Origin: Ascaris suum
Taxonomy: Eukaryota; Nematoda; Chromadorea; Rhabditida; Ascarididae
Direction: 5' to 3'
DNA length: 64,000 bases
NCBI GenBank assembly: GCA_013433145.1
Contig: CM024187.1
Coordinates: 20,759,826-20,823,825, forward strand
Shown in pieces: positions 27,101 to 40,140 of the stretch (positions are counted from its first letter, which is position 1; each line of letters begins with the position of its first letter). Below the pieces are notes generated by a model, which saw nothing but the letters and a program-made list of their open reading frames with translations, searched no databases and was not told where the DNA came from. A program made the position numbers and the translations under genes.

Positions 27101-30100
27101 CGCACCTCAGCATATCGTTACTTTTTAACTTGCTATGACTTGTTTAAAAGGTCAGATGCATACACATATGTCAGTTTACTCTCGCATCGAAGATCTTTCT
27201 TCTGTATCTTGCTAGGCGTTTCGTTGATTCAGAGATCTCGTCAACGTTCACACTACCAGACAATGGGACTAATTTATATGTGTCGGCGGATGATTGCACT
27301 GAGGGGTTTCTGTTCCGCGCGGCACGTCACCGGCTTGTAGTATTACCTGAAGAGCAATACTCATCTTTCTTTGTCCTTCTTACTTCGCGATCGTTCATGC
27401 TATGCCAGTGGACCGCCTCACAACTTACTGTTTTCAACCGGAAGCATTTTGCAAGACTCCTACTCTCTGTTCTGTTACCAGACCATTCGCTTTTCTTTGC
27501 ATTTCTCGACGCCATTCTCGATTCCCAACTTCAAAATGAACGCGGTAAGCCATTTTGACATCCTCTTGTTCCAGCTACTGCAGCTGGAAATTCTTAGTGA
27601 AATCTTTTGAGGACGTTGAAATGCTGTTGCTTTTTGCTAAGCTTTACTGAATAACAAACTTTTTTGCCAAGCTTAATTCACCGTTTTTGTCTATGTTGAC
27701 GTGAGAGTTTAGTGATGGATTGTTGCTAGAAGTAATTTGCACATTTGCACTTCCACGCTACGGGATGTTCGCGTGAAATTCCTCATCATATAATGTAGTC
27801 TTGGACGGAAGATACTGCTGTACAGCATTAAATCTCGTCTTAATACAGATCTCTTTCAATCACACCCTTCCCTAACCAAACATCCCTACTCTGAAAGATA
27901 TTGATGTTTAGAAGAAACGTTGTTCCGTGGAGATTCGTTTTGCTCGTGCTGCGTATCGACAGCGGTGCATATGATCGGACGTGACTTGGTGGTCGAAGAG
28001 TTGATCCCCATCGTGCAGCAGCTACACTGCGAAAAGGCACCACCAGTAGATGCGATAGCGTTCGTGCGTCAACTTTCTTGTCTCATCTCGAGGCTACCGC
28101 CTCTTTTTGCCGCCGTTTTCGCGCATGTTGCTGAGGCTTGTCGTCGCCGGTTCCCAAACACTCCCCACGCCCCTCGCCGAGCACTTAGGTACGCATGTTT
28201 TCTACCCCTCGTTTTTTATCGTGCTCTACAGGTTTTTGTTGATACGGCCGATTTACTATTTCATCCCTCTCATATATTAATGGCGTGACGGTTGCATTTA
28301 TTGCGCACTGACTTGCGTAATGAACGTTCCTTCATGGCACAAACACGCTAGTTAGATTTCTCGTGCCACTCGAAATCCCTTTGTTGTAGCTTTATCCATA
28401 ATTTTCAGGGCACAGCTTTTATCTGAATTCCGTTCGTTGTTCAACTGTATTATGTTTTTTTTCATTGGGACACTATTTTTTTTGCGAAGTTAAAAACAAC
28501 GATGTGCTTTTCTTCTGCCTCCTCTTGCCTCTCATGCCGTTTTGGCTTTGAAAACACCCATTTTATGCTGTTATGGCATTGATGTAATCGTATAACTTTA
28601 ATGGGATAGTGGTCAAACTGTTTATGAAACGCACTGTGATATAGTTAAGAAATTGATCGGAAGAAATTACTGCGTTTGACTCTGTCAATTTGCCTTCGCT
28701 TAAAACTTGCGCTCAGTTCGTGATCCGGACTATTTAGTTAGATATTTAATTTCTTTGATTGACGGCGGCTTATTGAGCCAAATAAAAATGCAGATTTGTA
28801 AGAAGCAATCATGGATTGAAAATAAAAGTTATTATGACAGCCGGAAGAGAATAATGATGGGAAAGTATTTTGGGAAGCGTTCACCTCTTCCAGTATGCTG
28901 TTTTTCAGATAGTATGATGAGTTGAATGAATGGCCGTTTTTAACAATCTAATTGCGATTGTTTTGAGTATTTCCAAATGAAACCATTAAAGCATGTTATT
29001 GGTTGCAGTGCATTTCTCATACTACGATTCATCAACCCCATACTTACGTTGTGGAATACGAGCGGTTGGTTGCTTTCAGTTATTGTCTTTTTTTTGTGTT
29101 AGTGTGGAACGATAACTTGGAGGCTTTAGTGAAATGACGTGCTACATGCCAAGTGCCGAACATTAGAGACTTACAAGATCGTTAAGGTTTTCTGCGGTCG
29201 GCCGCGTATCAGATCATTCCGTCATTCCCATTTAATTTTGGCATTAAGTCGGCTGACGGAAATTTTTCGTGTCTCACGGGAATTCGCTCATAATTCATCT
29301 TACAGAGCACGTTCCAGAATGCATCGAAAGAGGGTGGCAGCTCCTCGGCTGTATTCATCTCTCGCGTTTTTTGCTTAGTTGTGTTTCCATTTTTTCCCCC
29401 CCCCCCCCCCCCCCAGTTTTAGTGTTCACTATTTTGCTAAGTATTTTTTAACGATGCATTTTCATTGTTCATGTTGATTTCTTTGCATATGGATTCATGC
29501 GAAGTTCTAGCTTATAACATCAATATTGATTGTAAGCGAGAGGATGTGTATTGCAGTTGTATGCCTCAACTAAGCGATGAGAATTTCCACTTTATCGTTT
29601 GGAGCCATAAAATTGCTCGTTTCTAACTTTTATATTAATTTCAAGTTTTTTAGATTTTTTTCTCGAGTACGCAACAAATCGTCATGAAAGAAGAAATAAA
29701 ATTTGTTTTGTTTTCACGTCTTTGATAGCAGACAATTGAGATAGCAAAAAGAGCGTGTGTTTTAACTTGTATAAAGTCTGTTAGATGATGGGGACAAATG
29801 ATCGGAGTTTTCGCCTATTTATGAAGTTGCGAAGCTTAATTAACGTTTTTTATTAGCTAATCAACGCATAATGATTTCTGTTGAGCTTTAAGACATCACT
29901 GGGTTATAAATGCACTTCATTCGTACAATTTCTTTAGAGGTTGGACCGGTACTTCTAGTGATTAATAATGAACAGACTGTCAGAAAGAGAGCACATTTGT
30001 TTCAAAGGCAGTTTCCTATAACAGTTGGAAATATTCTTGTAGTAATGCTGCCATAGGTTTAGTTGTAATAAAATAATATGTTTCTGAATCACGCAACTAA

Positions 30101-33100
30101 CCAAGAATTGATAGATTTTCATTAACAAAGCAGCGAACTGTCTAATCTACAAGACTCATGACCAAGTAACTATCGCAGAATGGTCGCTTATATGATTCCT
30201 AAAATGTTTGGTTATTTCCCGAACGGAGGGAACATCCCAATAATCACGCAGGTGCAAGCAAATAATTCAGAATATTTGATTGGAGTGCAAAAATTGAAAT
30301 CCTCAATCGCTGTTCATCATTCGGCGATTAGAGATCGGCAATCGAATGATCGATGGAACGTTGAATGTTGTCGATTCATGCGTTTCATAACAAAATCTGT
30401 TTTCCTCGCTGTTTTTCTTTCAAAATTCTTCGTTCATATATGAGGTCATCAATCGATGATAAATATGCAAATGTAGTTGTAAATGTGCTTCTTTTTTGTG
30501 GTCGATGTGTTTTGCAGCTTTCATAGCAATTGCTTTATAGGTGGGCCAGCGAGGGAGCTCGCGAAAAGCATTCAAACGGCAGCCAATCAGGCTTCATCTC
30601 CTGAATTTAATGCGGTAATAACTTAACGTTCTTTTTTATGTTGGCTTTTTTTTGTTGCTGTTGTTAAACGAGCGCACAGCAAATTACTTTGTTTTAGCGT
30701 TGGATCGTGGATTTGTTGCATAGAAATCACTTCAAAAGATTGGAGGGAATTTGCAAAATCACTTCATTTTTGCAGAATTCATAAAATTTTGAAGCATCGA
30801 TTCACTTTCATAAAGTTGGCCAAATTTCCGTGCAAAAAATACGCCCTGCGAAATTTTGGAGCGCTTTCAATTAAAGCATCGGATCACTGAAAGCGTGCTC
30901 TGCATAGAGCAGTCGAAATAGTACAGAGATAGATTTGTCAATCTCTGAGTTGAAAAGAAAAGATAGGAGCCTGTCTACTATTGTTCTTAGCGATTCAGGA
31001 ATGTGGTTGGACACCGTTCTTGATGAACATTCCCGGAGAAAGCTGTCTTTCCTTTAAAATGCTTCTTTCAGTTCATTAGCAGTTTATTGGTTGATTAATA
31101 AAGTGTAGTAGTGGGGTTTCCCCGTCATTTTTTACACCTACGCATTTTTACAATTCATGTCCCAGCGAAATACTGCCGACATGTTGTTTAGTTAGTTGCG
31201 GAGTGTGCCTAATTTTTGTGTAATTCCATATTTTACTGCACGTTCCTACCCTCACAATGTTTTAAAATTTCACTTGCTGTGTAATAAATTAGCTCATTTC
31301 AGCTATAGTGTACTGAAGCTAAATGTGCGCATTCTGTTGTTACTTTTCGGGTATTTCCACCAACTACGTAATATGTACGTTGGGGGATATTTGAGCCGTG
31401 GTTAACTTTGCTGATAACGCTGGTAACAAGAGACGATTGTATCTAAAGGCCTTAATGCCGTAGGCACCTCCGCCGTTTCACAGCTATGCATTTGGAGCTT
31501 GTGTCGTAGGTGTAGCGCTGAAGGGCATTTTCGTCCTGAACACTTGCAATAGGAGACTCGTTCATCATGGGAACGTGCAGCAGGAGAAAGGCGAGACGTT
31601 TTCACCATGGTGGAATTGTTTGTGAGGCAAAGTGCCTGTGCCGCAAGCAGCTGTTTTTAGAGTTCCTCGCGTACAAGCGAAACGTTTCTGTAGTATTGGT
31701 TGAGAGCTGCGATCTGTTTCTTGGGTGGCCGTTGATGGTCTTTTCCACCATGTAGATTGACCCGCTATGAAAAATTGCAGATTCTGTACTGACCGAAATT
31801 TTCTCGAAAACATGCAAATTATTTCTCATAGAAGGTAAGTTATCCCTTGAGCGAACTCACGCATCCTTTGCTCGGTTTATTCATTTGGTGCAATCTTCTA
31901 AGGATGTTCGTGTGTTTCATTTGTTATATGGGCGCTTCATGACAAAGTAAATCTGCTGCTTTCGCGGCAGTGGTGCAGCTGCTCGTGTAAAAAAGTCAGT
32001 TGACATATTGCGCACAGTTGATAGTCGCTAATTCTTCCCATATCAAAACGTTGCTGGCAGTTATGATGTGTATGCTTACGAGAGGACCAGCCATCTGTCA
32101 TTTAGCGTTGTCATTAGAGATGATTTATGAGAGATGCTGCACTGTTGTACTGTAAACCATGCATGCACAGTGCACCAGAAGTCTGTGTTGCCTATTTTTC
32201 GTGGTTATTGCAAAAGAGTGTCACACGTTTATGAGTGACTTGCTTTGATCATTTGCGTATCCTTAGAGCGCTTTCATAAGAGGACACTAGATGGCTGAAG
32301 TTTTTTTCGTAAGTAAAAAATAGAAATTCTCCAATGTGATCATTTTGTGCACCAAATAGGACAGAAAACCGAACGTCTTTGAAGTAGAGTGGAATTTATT
32401 TGACAGAGGAATTGCTCAAAATTGTTGCACTTCTTAGCGGGCATAAAAATCCAGATGATGCGCTTCATCGGGGAGGTGAATTTTCGAGCAGCAGACCATT
32501 GGATTAATCTATACGGCATTCCAGCAAACAACGTGCTTAAACTCCGGTCACGTTGACTGTGCGTCAACATATTGTATTGCAAACACTTCCGCCACGGCGC
32601 AAATGCCCCGCGAACACATGTTCATGCCGCAACGCCGCGACGCCAAGCGCTCCTAGGTGCAAATGTCTCTTGGTGCACATGTGCATTATAGGTTCAATGC
32701 AGAGGTAGTTGCGCGCTTCGGCAACGGTGAGAGTGCCACTAGGCGCCGTGCGGAAGTCGCTGCAAGGAACCATGACTTTAGATTTTTAGTGGCTAATAAC
32801 TCTTTGTACCTTGAAAGGAACCGATTAAGTCTGACCAATGATGGAGTAAGTTAAGGTGTCTTGTAATGTATATAAAAGTCTAGGAATATTGACCAAAGGT
32901 TTTATCTAAAAAGACTTTCACACATGCTGAAATATCTTTTTTTTCAGTGGTGCAGTGAAAATTGAAACATTTGAACGGAGAAAAAAGTGAGATTGGATTA
33001 AAACGGTGAAATCAACAAAAAAAGAAATGTGCTGGAATAATAATAAACATATTCGATCGGAATGAGAAAGATGAGAGGAGAAGCCATTAAAGAGAAAAAT

Positions 33101-34982
33101 AGCTGACGCTTTTTCTCTCGTTGAGCACTCAATCACAGTTTATTGTTAAAGTTATATTATCGTATATTGTTGAGCATCGTTTGTTATTAGCTGGCGTCGA
33201 ATTTTTGGACTGAGTTGGAGGTTCTTCTCTTCATAGCTCGAAATTTATTGAAGCGCCGACTCCCCAGCATTTTGCTTCAGTGTTCGCTCAATGTGGATTC
33301 CGATACTGTTCACGAAAGCTAGCACTTTTGAAGCAACAGATCTGCAGAAATCAACGATTACATAGCTTGATTCGATATTATGAGCCGAAATCTATGATTG
33401 TTTTTCAGCAGTCTTCAGGTCAAGCGGTTTCTGCGATGGCCGAACTTATGGATTGTTTCATCGTTCCTTCGGTGGTATGTGCCCTGTATTATTTCCATAT
33501 ATTTTATCTCTTTTACATCACTTGGATTTCTATACAAAACGTTGTTAAATTCACTTTCGAATCTCGTTGTATGAGATTTATGATGCCGGAAAAGTAATTT
33601 GTAAGCGATTAAAATGCACTAGAATTTGCCCGTGTTTTTGTTGGTCGAAAAGGAAATTCCATTTCTTCATTGTTTTTCTCCTTTTTCATCCCCTTAATAT
33701 TTCTTTATTCGGCTTGGTAATAACGCAGGATGCTAAAGTTTCCGATGTGTGATCCATTAAAATAGCGATATAGTTTGGGATATTTTCATGTTTCCGGAAC
33801 TGTGCAATAAGTTCAGTATTTCTTTTATGGAAAGATTGAGCGAATGAGCTGCTGAATTAGTAAAAGCCGATGGCAACAATTGAAGTTGAAACAATTCAAA
33901 ACTCGCAAGAAAACCTTTTGCTCCAGCTTGTTTTAAAAGGCATATTTGATATTCATTTAGGAACTGGGAAGAAGTGGAGGGTGTAGAAGTCGGTGGAATC
34001 TGAAAGGTGGATCGTGAGCTATCTGCGGGGGGGGGGGGAGGGTTTCCGAAAGTTCGATGTTAAAATGCTCAGAGATTCTCGCTTTAGAATCTATAGTGGA
34101 ATAATAATGAACATATTCGGTTAAAATGCTTCTGTTGTTCAAGCGGCCATGTGGACAGCAGCACATCTTCGAGCTTTTTTCTTGTCGCAACCCATGTCCC
34201 TTTTACTGTTAAATAACGGATTGCGGCTGTTCCGTTTGCTTCTGCGCCATCAACGCTGTTAGAAAATGTGATGCCTGGAGAAGGATGTACAATAAGGACG
34301 CATAAAGAGTTGCAAAGTTGGAATACAAATGACGGTCACTATCCGGAATACGGATAGTAATTACTGAGGTTGTTTTGTTAGCAGAATCGAACATCATTCG
34401 ACTAGCATATCGGCAAGCGTTTAGAAATCATTCAACTGAGGATGATGACGCTTAGATGAGGCAGTTTCATATATAACATTGTAATTTCATCGTTTATTGT
34501 AGGAGTGCTTTAACAAAGAGCACTTATCGACACAAAGAAACCCCCAGTAGACTTGGATTCTCTTTTTCTGAGAATTGTTCTTTTTTCGATCCAAAGTGGT
34601 AACAATGCACGCGCAAACTACAGCGATAAGACGAGCTAGGCGATTTTTGTTTTTATGTGCATTGCTAATGCTGTTGATTTCTTTTAAGCATGCTGTGGAT
34701 CGGTTCCAAAGTAAGCTCTTGGAAAAACGGCCCTTCGATTGATTCCAGAAAATCAGCCATAAGAAGCGAAATGTCTCGAAGTAGAACGTTGGTTTTCAGA
34801 TCGACGACTCACTGATTGCAAATCCTTTTGTTGGTTATAGCAAGAGTGATCAACTGGCAATGCTAGCGTTTCATGTGGATCGTGTGCTACAACAGCGATC
34901 AACCGAATGCCCCCTATCGGAGGCATACACCGTCTTACATCTTCTGAAGGCGCATGAACTGAGGTTCATCAATTCACTATGA
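10698..34982 (+). CDS. gap-3: p120-type Ras GTPase-activating protein (RASA1 family), 18 exons
   Basis: This protein stimulates GTP hydrolysis by Ras and is recruited to phosphotyrosine proteins by its SH2 domains. Exons: 10698-10945, 11998-12118, 13017-13090, 15527-15644, 16744-16825, 18378-18546, 19297-19460, 20679-20872, 22077-22369, 25931-26062, 26357-26454, 26963-27041, 27216-27544, 27912-28188, 29009-29064, 30541-30614, 33409-33474, 34800-34982. All junctions are GT-AG and phase-compatible; the sum is 2757 bp, 918 residues plus TGA. Domain order SH2-SH3-SH2-PH-C2-RasGAP is that of RASA1 (1047 residues), without its long N-terminal extension. The start is the ATG in frame with the first SH2; Met4 is an alternative. 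Least certain are the exon 8 start, the exon 15/16 junction (29068 to 30519 also keeps frame) and exon 17. The worm symbol is from memory; the family is clear. Confidence 0.93.
13017..15644 (+). CDS. gap-3: RasGAP exons 3-4: SH3 domain
   Basis: Exon 3 (13017-13090) encodes a short linker and RMAILPFNAITDSDEL, the ALYDY-equivalent strand of the p120 SH3. Exon 4 (15527-15644) continues SFCEGDLLTELQQVDDQWIW, the acidic loop and the conserved tryptophan pair at about 165-167, then GLVAVHL near the end. The junction inside Ser148 is phase 2 to 1. The introns flanking exon 4 hold nothing else recognised. Confidence 0.92.
16744..18546 (+). CDS. gap-3: RasGAP exons 5-6: second SH2 domain
   Basis: Exon 5 (16744-16825) gives LPYFHEGTVDELARRL, the SH2 entry helix. 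Exon 6 (18378-18546) gives GTGSYLIR with the phosphate-binding arginine at about 223, then GYALMVNSGE, FELGGRTFATVPDIIDR, the core and C-terminal helix. Phases are 1 to 2 across the junction, splitting Cys215. The protein ends the domain in exon 7 with the short strand before the PH linker. Confidence 0.93.
19297..22369 (+). CDS. gap-3: RasGAP exons 7-9: linker and PH domain
   Basis: Exon 7 (19297-19460) finishes SH2-2 and carries a basic, His/Cys-containing linker. Exon 8 (20679-20872) has the first PH strands, with DKWKTCYVML and LFVFESEK; its 5' end is the weakest boundary, chosen because it is the acceptor that keeps phase. Exon 9 (22077-22369) starts exactly in phase with RAKPKLVLDLCYCFVYKVDE and reaches DFLHWFCNLR, with the conserved C-terminal PH tryptophan. 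The last residues start the C2 domain. PH domains of this family are thought to help place the protein at membranes. Confidence 0.9.
25931..27041 (+). CDS. gap-3: RasGAP exons 10-12: C2 domain
   Basis: Exon 10 (25931-26062) contains GYSACVIVNSVRVVRT, matching the YCNIYLNSVQVAKT strand pair of RASA1. Exon 11 (26357-26454) contains HLPGGPCGLQLQLCCHN, the next strands. Exon 12 (26963-27041) is a short variable piece ending in YFSIVVHL, the final strand before the GAP region. All phases agree. The calcium-binding aspartates of classical C2 domains are not evident, as in other p120 proteins. Confidence 0.88.
27216..34982 (+). CDS. gap-3: RasGAP exons 13-18: catalytic GAP domain and C terminus
   Basis: Exon 13 (27216-27544) has EEQYSSFFVLL and the first GAP helices. 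Exon 14 (27912-28188) opens with ETLFRGDSF, placing the arginine finger at about 706. Exon 15 (29009-29064) encodes FLILRFINPIL, the RasGAP signature helix. Exon 16 (30541-30614) has ARELAKSIQTAAN, matching the AKSVQNLAN helix. Exon 17 (33409-33474) is 22 codons. Exon 18 (34800-34982) ends with KAHELRFINSL and TGA, like the p120 C-terminal helix. Both the finger and the signature are intact, so activity is expected. Exons 15-17 are tiny and would be missed by length-based gene finders. Confidence 0.9.
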
Positions 34983-37900
34983 ATAACATCGCATTATCCT
35001 CCTAAAATTGTTTTTCCAATAGTATATACGTGCCAGTTTACCTATATTATTGTTGGCTTTCAGAAGCGCTCAGCGTACTGCGTGTCGTATTCGTCTTTCA
35101 CTTGAGATGTTTTACTCTTACTAGTGCAGTGATGCTTCTTCCTCTCCACTCCGGACATTGTCTCTGTAGGGAATTTTGTGGTCACTTGCAACGACAGGTG
35201 TCAAATCTTTGGCTTCAGTGACATAGTGCGGTCGCATTATCCGTTTTCTTTTCATAAAGCAGTATTGAACTTTTATCTATTCCCTGTAAGTAATGCCGAT
35301 TTCACGGTGCTTATTCAATCGAGACCAAAAGTGCTGTTATGCATAAGGGCTATAGCATACCTCTGAGCTTATGCATAAGAAAAAATGAGAGCCAACGTTC
35401 AGCATTCAGTGCAGTTTAAGCGCTTTCGCTTCTACTGTAGTACAGCGTCATCGATGCGGCAGTGCTGCAGTACCAACAAACAGCTTTAAAAGAGGAGACG
35501 AAACTGGGGACGTTAATTTGCCGAAAGTTACTGTTGATGAGTGCAGGCTAACAGAGTTAATGCTCATAAGGAAGCTTGTAAGAAATCTGCGGTGTTTTAT
35601 TTATATTTTAGAGGTTTTTTGCTTTGTTGTAATGCGCTAAGATGACGTCATTTTAATCGAAGTTCTAGCTGATGCGTTTTTCTATAGTTTTATTTGTTTA
35701 TTTTGTGCATATCATGAACTGTATTTGTTTGTAGAGATTATTTTTCCTACACTTAAAAGTTTTAATGCCTTTTTTTGCGACTACTGATATGTGCCATGTT
35801 TGGCACATTTATGCGCGCTGTATTGAATGGCTAACATGTTGATATCTTTGTAATGATCGTTGCCTTGGACGACGGCAGATAGCCGTTTTATTGCGATTTT
35901 CCTTTGTGATGGCTTCTCATTTTTAGATATGCAGTTGATTGATTGCCTTTCAATTCGAGGCCTTTTTATTAGCACAAGTCGAGGGCCTTTTATTCAGCAT
36001 ATGCAGGTGCTTTTTGATTTTCTTTTTTTTTTTGTTTTGCTTTATATCTATGTTAAAGTAACCTATCCGTAAGTCCAATATTTCGGAAATGGTGTCGTAA
36101 AGATTCACAGAAACGTTGTTGATATACTTTCATAACTGCGTACGTGACAAAAAGTATGAGGTTTTTCGTACATTTGGCAGCGTACTGCTCGCTTTAACAC
36201 ACTTGTTATAATGATAACATTTCGAGGAGTGCGTGTTGTTTTTTCTTGAAGAGAGAGAGAGAGAGAGAGAAAAAAAAGAAGTATGAGCAAGAGAGGTGGC
36301 TCGGGCAAAAATGTTCGTGAACTGGAGCCGTTTGGAGAGTTGTCCACAAAATAGGACACACGGATGAATTGGCTTTAATGTGTGCCGTTGCTGCTGGTAT
36401 TTATTTGTGTATTTGTTTGTTGAACTCAGTTATATTGCTTAGCGCACTTTATTGGGGTTGTGCATATCGATTTTGTACAAAGCGTTTGTCTTTCTTCTTT
36501 AAAATGATTGTCTTCTTCAATTATTCTTCGTCATGAACAAAAAATATGCGTTGAGGAATAACCACACAGCGCATTTGTTTGAGATAGATCTTCGCTGTTT
36601 TTCATTCATCCATTTATTTTGATCACTCACATTTTTTTCAATTCCATTTCTTTTTTTTTTTTTTTTTTTTTTTTTTGCAATAAGCCATTCCACGGGAAAT
36701 TATTTTATCGATCATCATATTCCTTTTAAGTAGTCATTTTATTATCAAAGGGTTGCCAAAATTCTCCACGTTTTTTTTTTTTTTTTTTTTTTTGGTGGAG
36801 GCATTCATTGCTTCGCTTTTGATGTATATTTGTCACATTATGATGTTATTCACTCTAAATGGCATTCGTATGTGTGTATGTATGTGTAAAGATTTTCGCA
36901 AACAAAATAGCACTTTATTTGCAATGGTGACTCATTTACATTGCCTCAGCACTTTTGAATTAATTGCACGACTTATTAGTCAATTGCAATGATAAACGAG
37001 GATTGATTTTGCATATGGATGGTGTTAATTTTATGCAAAAATTTACATATCACTGATAACAGTATAGAAATTTTCATATACGACGGAGGATCGATTCACT
37101 TTGAACATTAACAAACATACACACTTGAGTAGCAACGTTTCTGCCTTTATTTACAAAAATGTAATCCTATCTGAAATGTATAAATTTATGAAGCATTGCT
37201 ATTGGTGACAATATTTTAAGCGGAAACGCAGCAAACTTATTTGAAATTAAAAGCGCAAAAGGGATAAATTTTGATTTAAATAACCACATCTCTAGCAGAA
37301 TTTAAATGGAAACTTGGTATTAACGTATGAGCGTGCACTCTCTATTGAAAAAAAAATATATAACGAAGTTGTATACGAAACATTTCTATACATCTCATTT
37401 AAAAATTATTAGTCGATGTGAAAATCACCTAAAAATTGCTCAAAAATATTAAACAGATCAGCTTGCGCCTTAAAACGCCTAAAACTATATAAAGCAACTC
37501 GCATTGTACATAAAATTGACATCCTTACTGGGATCAATAACAAAACAGCTATAAGGACACCATACAGGCTTTGAATATATTGCGATTTGGAGGGATGTGG
37601 TGCTTCATTGTTGACTTCACGGAGTACATATAAGGAATTCCAATTTTAGCAAGTAAAATTCGGCACAGGTGATAACCAGATTACAGACTGCACTTTTAGC
37701 ATCTTATATAATCAACAGGTGTTCGTCGTTCTCCATGTAACGTAAACAGCGAAATAGATGAAATTAAAAGCTATTCGAAACAAGAAAAATAAAATTGTTA
37801 AGCAAAGAAGTAGGGCAGAACGTTGCGGTGATAAATTTATTTCTACGTACAATAAATTCTCACTAACACAGTCCTATATTAAAGATATTACATAGTGAAG

Positions 37901-39280
37901 GAAATGCTGAATAATTGTAAATTGTGTGAAAACCGTTGATGATAACATCTTCTATACTCTGATAATATCGATCAGAAAAGCTCTTAGGCCAGTTCTCCAG
38001 GTAAGATATAAACAGTACTTTGAAACGCAAAGAAAAGCGCAACTTTTAAGGATTTCTGAATGGGAGCATCTGCGATTTTAAGCGAAGAGCAACTGCTGTT
38101 CCACCCCTTTACATCCTATTTGAGAAGTACCTCAATTTGTTGCAACAACATTGCTTGATTTCGATTTCGAGATCATGAGCAGAACGAGTGTGATCGACGG
38201 CGGTGCAGTACTCGAAAAACTCATCAAACGTAGTTATGAACAGAGTTGGATGTGGTGATCGAGTGGAAATACAGACGGCGCGGTTTCGACATTTCAAGAG
38301 AGAATCTGAGATTTTTCGAAATATGCGCAATAAGCGATGAGTTTTAAAGAAACATGCCGGTGAGTTGGTGCAATTCTAGATTTAACGCTAATATGCATGA
38401 GATGATGATTATTGCGATGGATGAACCGACAACAATTTGTTATGCTGAAGTTCGATTCATAAAGCCATCATTCGGGAACGAACGTTTGCACAAAATCAAC
38501 CCAAATTACTTGTGGGTAAATTTGAGTGCTCTCAGGATGAATTAATGCATCGATACATCAGCGCACCATTGTTCTACTGTTATTGCTCTGATGCATATTC
38601 AGGTCAGTTCCAAAACCAACATGTTACCGAAGCAGCTTTTAACAGTAAACGATCTATTTTTTCCGAAGGTCACATGTGTAAATCGTTTTAATCGCTTTCA
38701 GTTAAATTAAACAGCGCATATCTTTATTCGTATTAGATAGCGCCTATGCCCATACTTGTCAACAGGTCCGTAGCTACGCCTGCCGCTTAGAACGGCGGAA
38801 ATGGAGGAGAAGTCGACGAATTTTTTTTCGACCTTATTTCCGAAATACCACATTGCATAGCGAAGTAAACTCATCTTTGAACTCAATGACGTAAGCCCTG
38901 TCGTGTGGGTTTATATTAGTGTTAAAATTTTCAAAAAGCAGCAAAAATACGAGAGCGAGATGAACTTCGCTTTTTTCGAGGTGATGAATATTCGAGAGAG
39001 GAAGTGTAGGGTTTCCATATCTGCATTCGGGCACTTATGCGCAGTTTTGAGTTCTTAGAGTATGACCCTTTGGTCTTCTAATGTTTAAAATGAGCAAAAA
39101 TACTGATGGTAACATTTAACATGCTACGTGCATAAATCTCGTCGAAGCGATCTGCAATATCATCAGAGCAGATACCACCATTTAACGTTGTAAAATATTC
39201 CACAAATCTTAAGGGCATTTTGTTGCAAATCGTTGACGCAAAACTTCAACAATGTCGAAATGGCACAGAAAGCCTTTAAA
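34983..39280. other. Intergenic region after RasGAP, no gene recognised
   Basis: AT-rich sequence with many homopolymers, including T runs at 36650-36676 and 36771-36793 and a GA repeat at 36249-36270. The palindromic word TTATGCATAA occurs twice around 35337-35382. Short minus-strand frames near 38.1-38.3 kb and 38.8-39.0 kb may be further decayed transposon sequence, but I could not match them to a family. Confidence 0.5.
36249..36270. repeat. GA dinucleotide microsatellite
   Basis: About eleven GA units run directly into an A tract in the intergenic region downstream of the RasGAP gene. Confidence 0.8.
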
Positions 39281-39289
39281 ATAAGCTAA

Positions 39290-40140
39290 AACGGCACAGC
39301 CAAGCACCCAATTTTGAAAAGAAAAGGACAGCAGAAACCCAGAAACCCTACTCTTGGTAGAGGGTGGGCGCAGAAAGGAGAGGAAAGAGAGTCCCTTCTC
39401 TTTCTCCTCCTTCCCCTCCTCCACCCCCCCCCCCCACCCTTGTCGAAACTTAGGCTCTTGTGGAGGACGGAGAGTTCCTTCTTCCTTCCCCCCTCCTGGC
39501 TACAGGTGTGCTTGCGATGCATACTGCAGTAGTGACCCGATATAGACCATAAACAATTTCTTAAGCTATTCGCCTTCTTCACAGCATTGTTAATACGCCC
39601 TTGAAAATGGAGAGTGATGCTTATTTTAAGAGACAAACCTTTTGAAGAAAATGATGATGTTAGCGGTGCAGCATTGACAAGAGGATGTCTGGGATTATTA
39701 TGTAATAGAGATGAGGGATGTTTTCTCGGACCTAGAGGCAAGAGCCATATGCGTGACCACTCTGCAATTGAATCACAAACCTTCTGAGATTTTTGTCAAG
39801 GCAAAGAATTTAACGTAATTTGCAGCAAGAAAAGATTTTGAACTATTCATTGAATGGATTGAGGCATGTCACTCATGGGTATCAAGAATGGAAATGTGCC
39901 AAGCACTAAACCGTGAGGAATCCCCTATACATTTGCTCGTATCGCATATTCGCTGTCTACTCTTACAGCACTGCGAATGTTCAAAAGTGGAATCGCAAAG
40001 CCACTTATAGAGAGAATCCCATAGGAAAATATGCGGCAGTACGAAAGAATTAAATGCTTTTCTGAAACCGAAGTAAAATAGATACGAGACAACCAGCTTT
40101 GAGTGATCCGAAGAATCACAGCTGAGACTGACATCCTGTC
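39290..40140 (-). mobile_element. Decayed CR1-like LINE fragment: reverse-transcriptase palm and thumb
   Basis: Read on the minus strand, broken frames show LINE reverse-transcriptase pieces in order: FRKAFNSF and CRIFSYGILSISGF (the AFD..SYGI region), AVRVDSEYA, then RGIPHGLVLGTFPF, a worn version of the GVPQGSVLGPLLF motif, then WSRIWLLPL, HNNPRHPLV and INNAVKKANSLRN from the thumb. Frame changes and stops lie between them and the FADD catalytic motif is not recognisable, so the copy is dead. The order and spacing fit CR1/Jockey-type elements common in nematodes. Confidence 0.72.

Noticed and set aside
30519..30614. Longer version of RasGAP exon 16
   Set aside because: Acceptor at 30518 with donor after 29068 is also in frame and adds about nine residues (after NTSG); I kept the shorter join because it matches family length better, but it is not excluded.
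35337..35382. Two copies of TTATGCATAAG
   Set aside because: Only 11 bp each and palindromic by nature; no terminal inverted repeats or transposase nearby to make them element ends.
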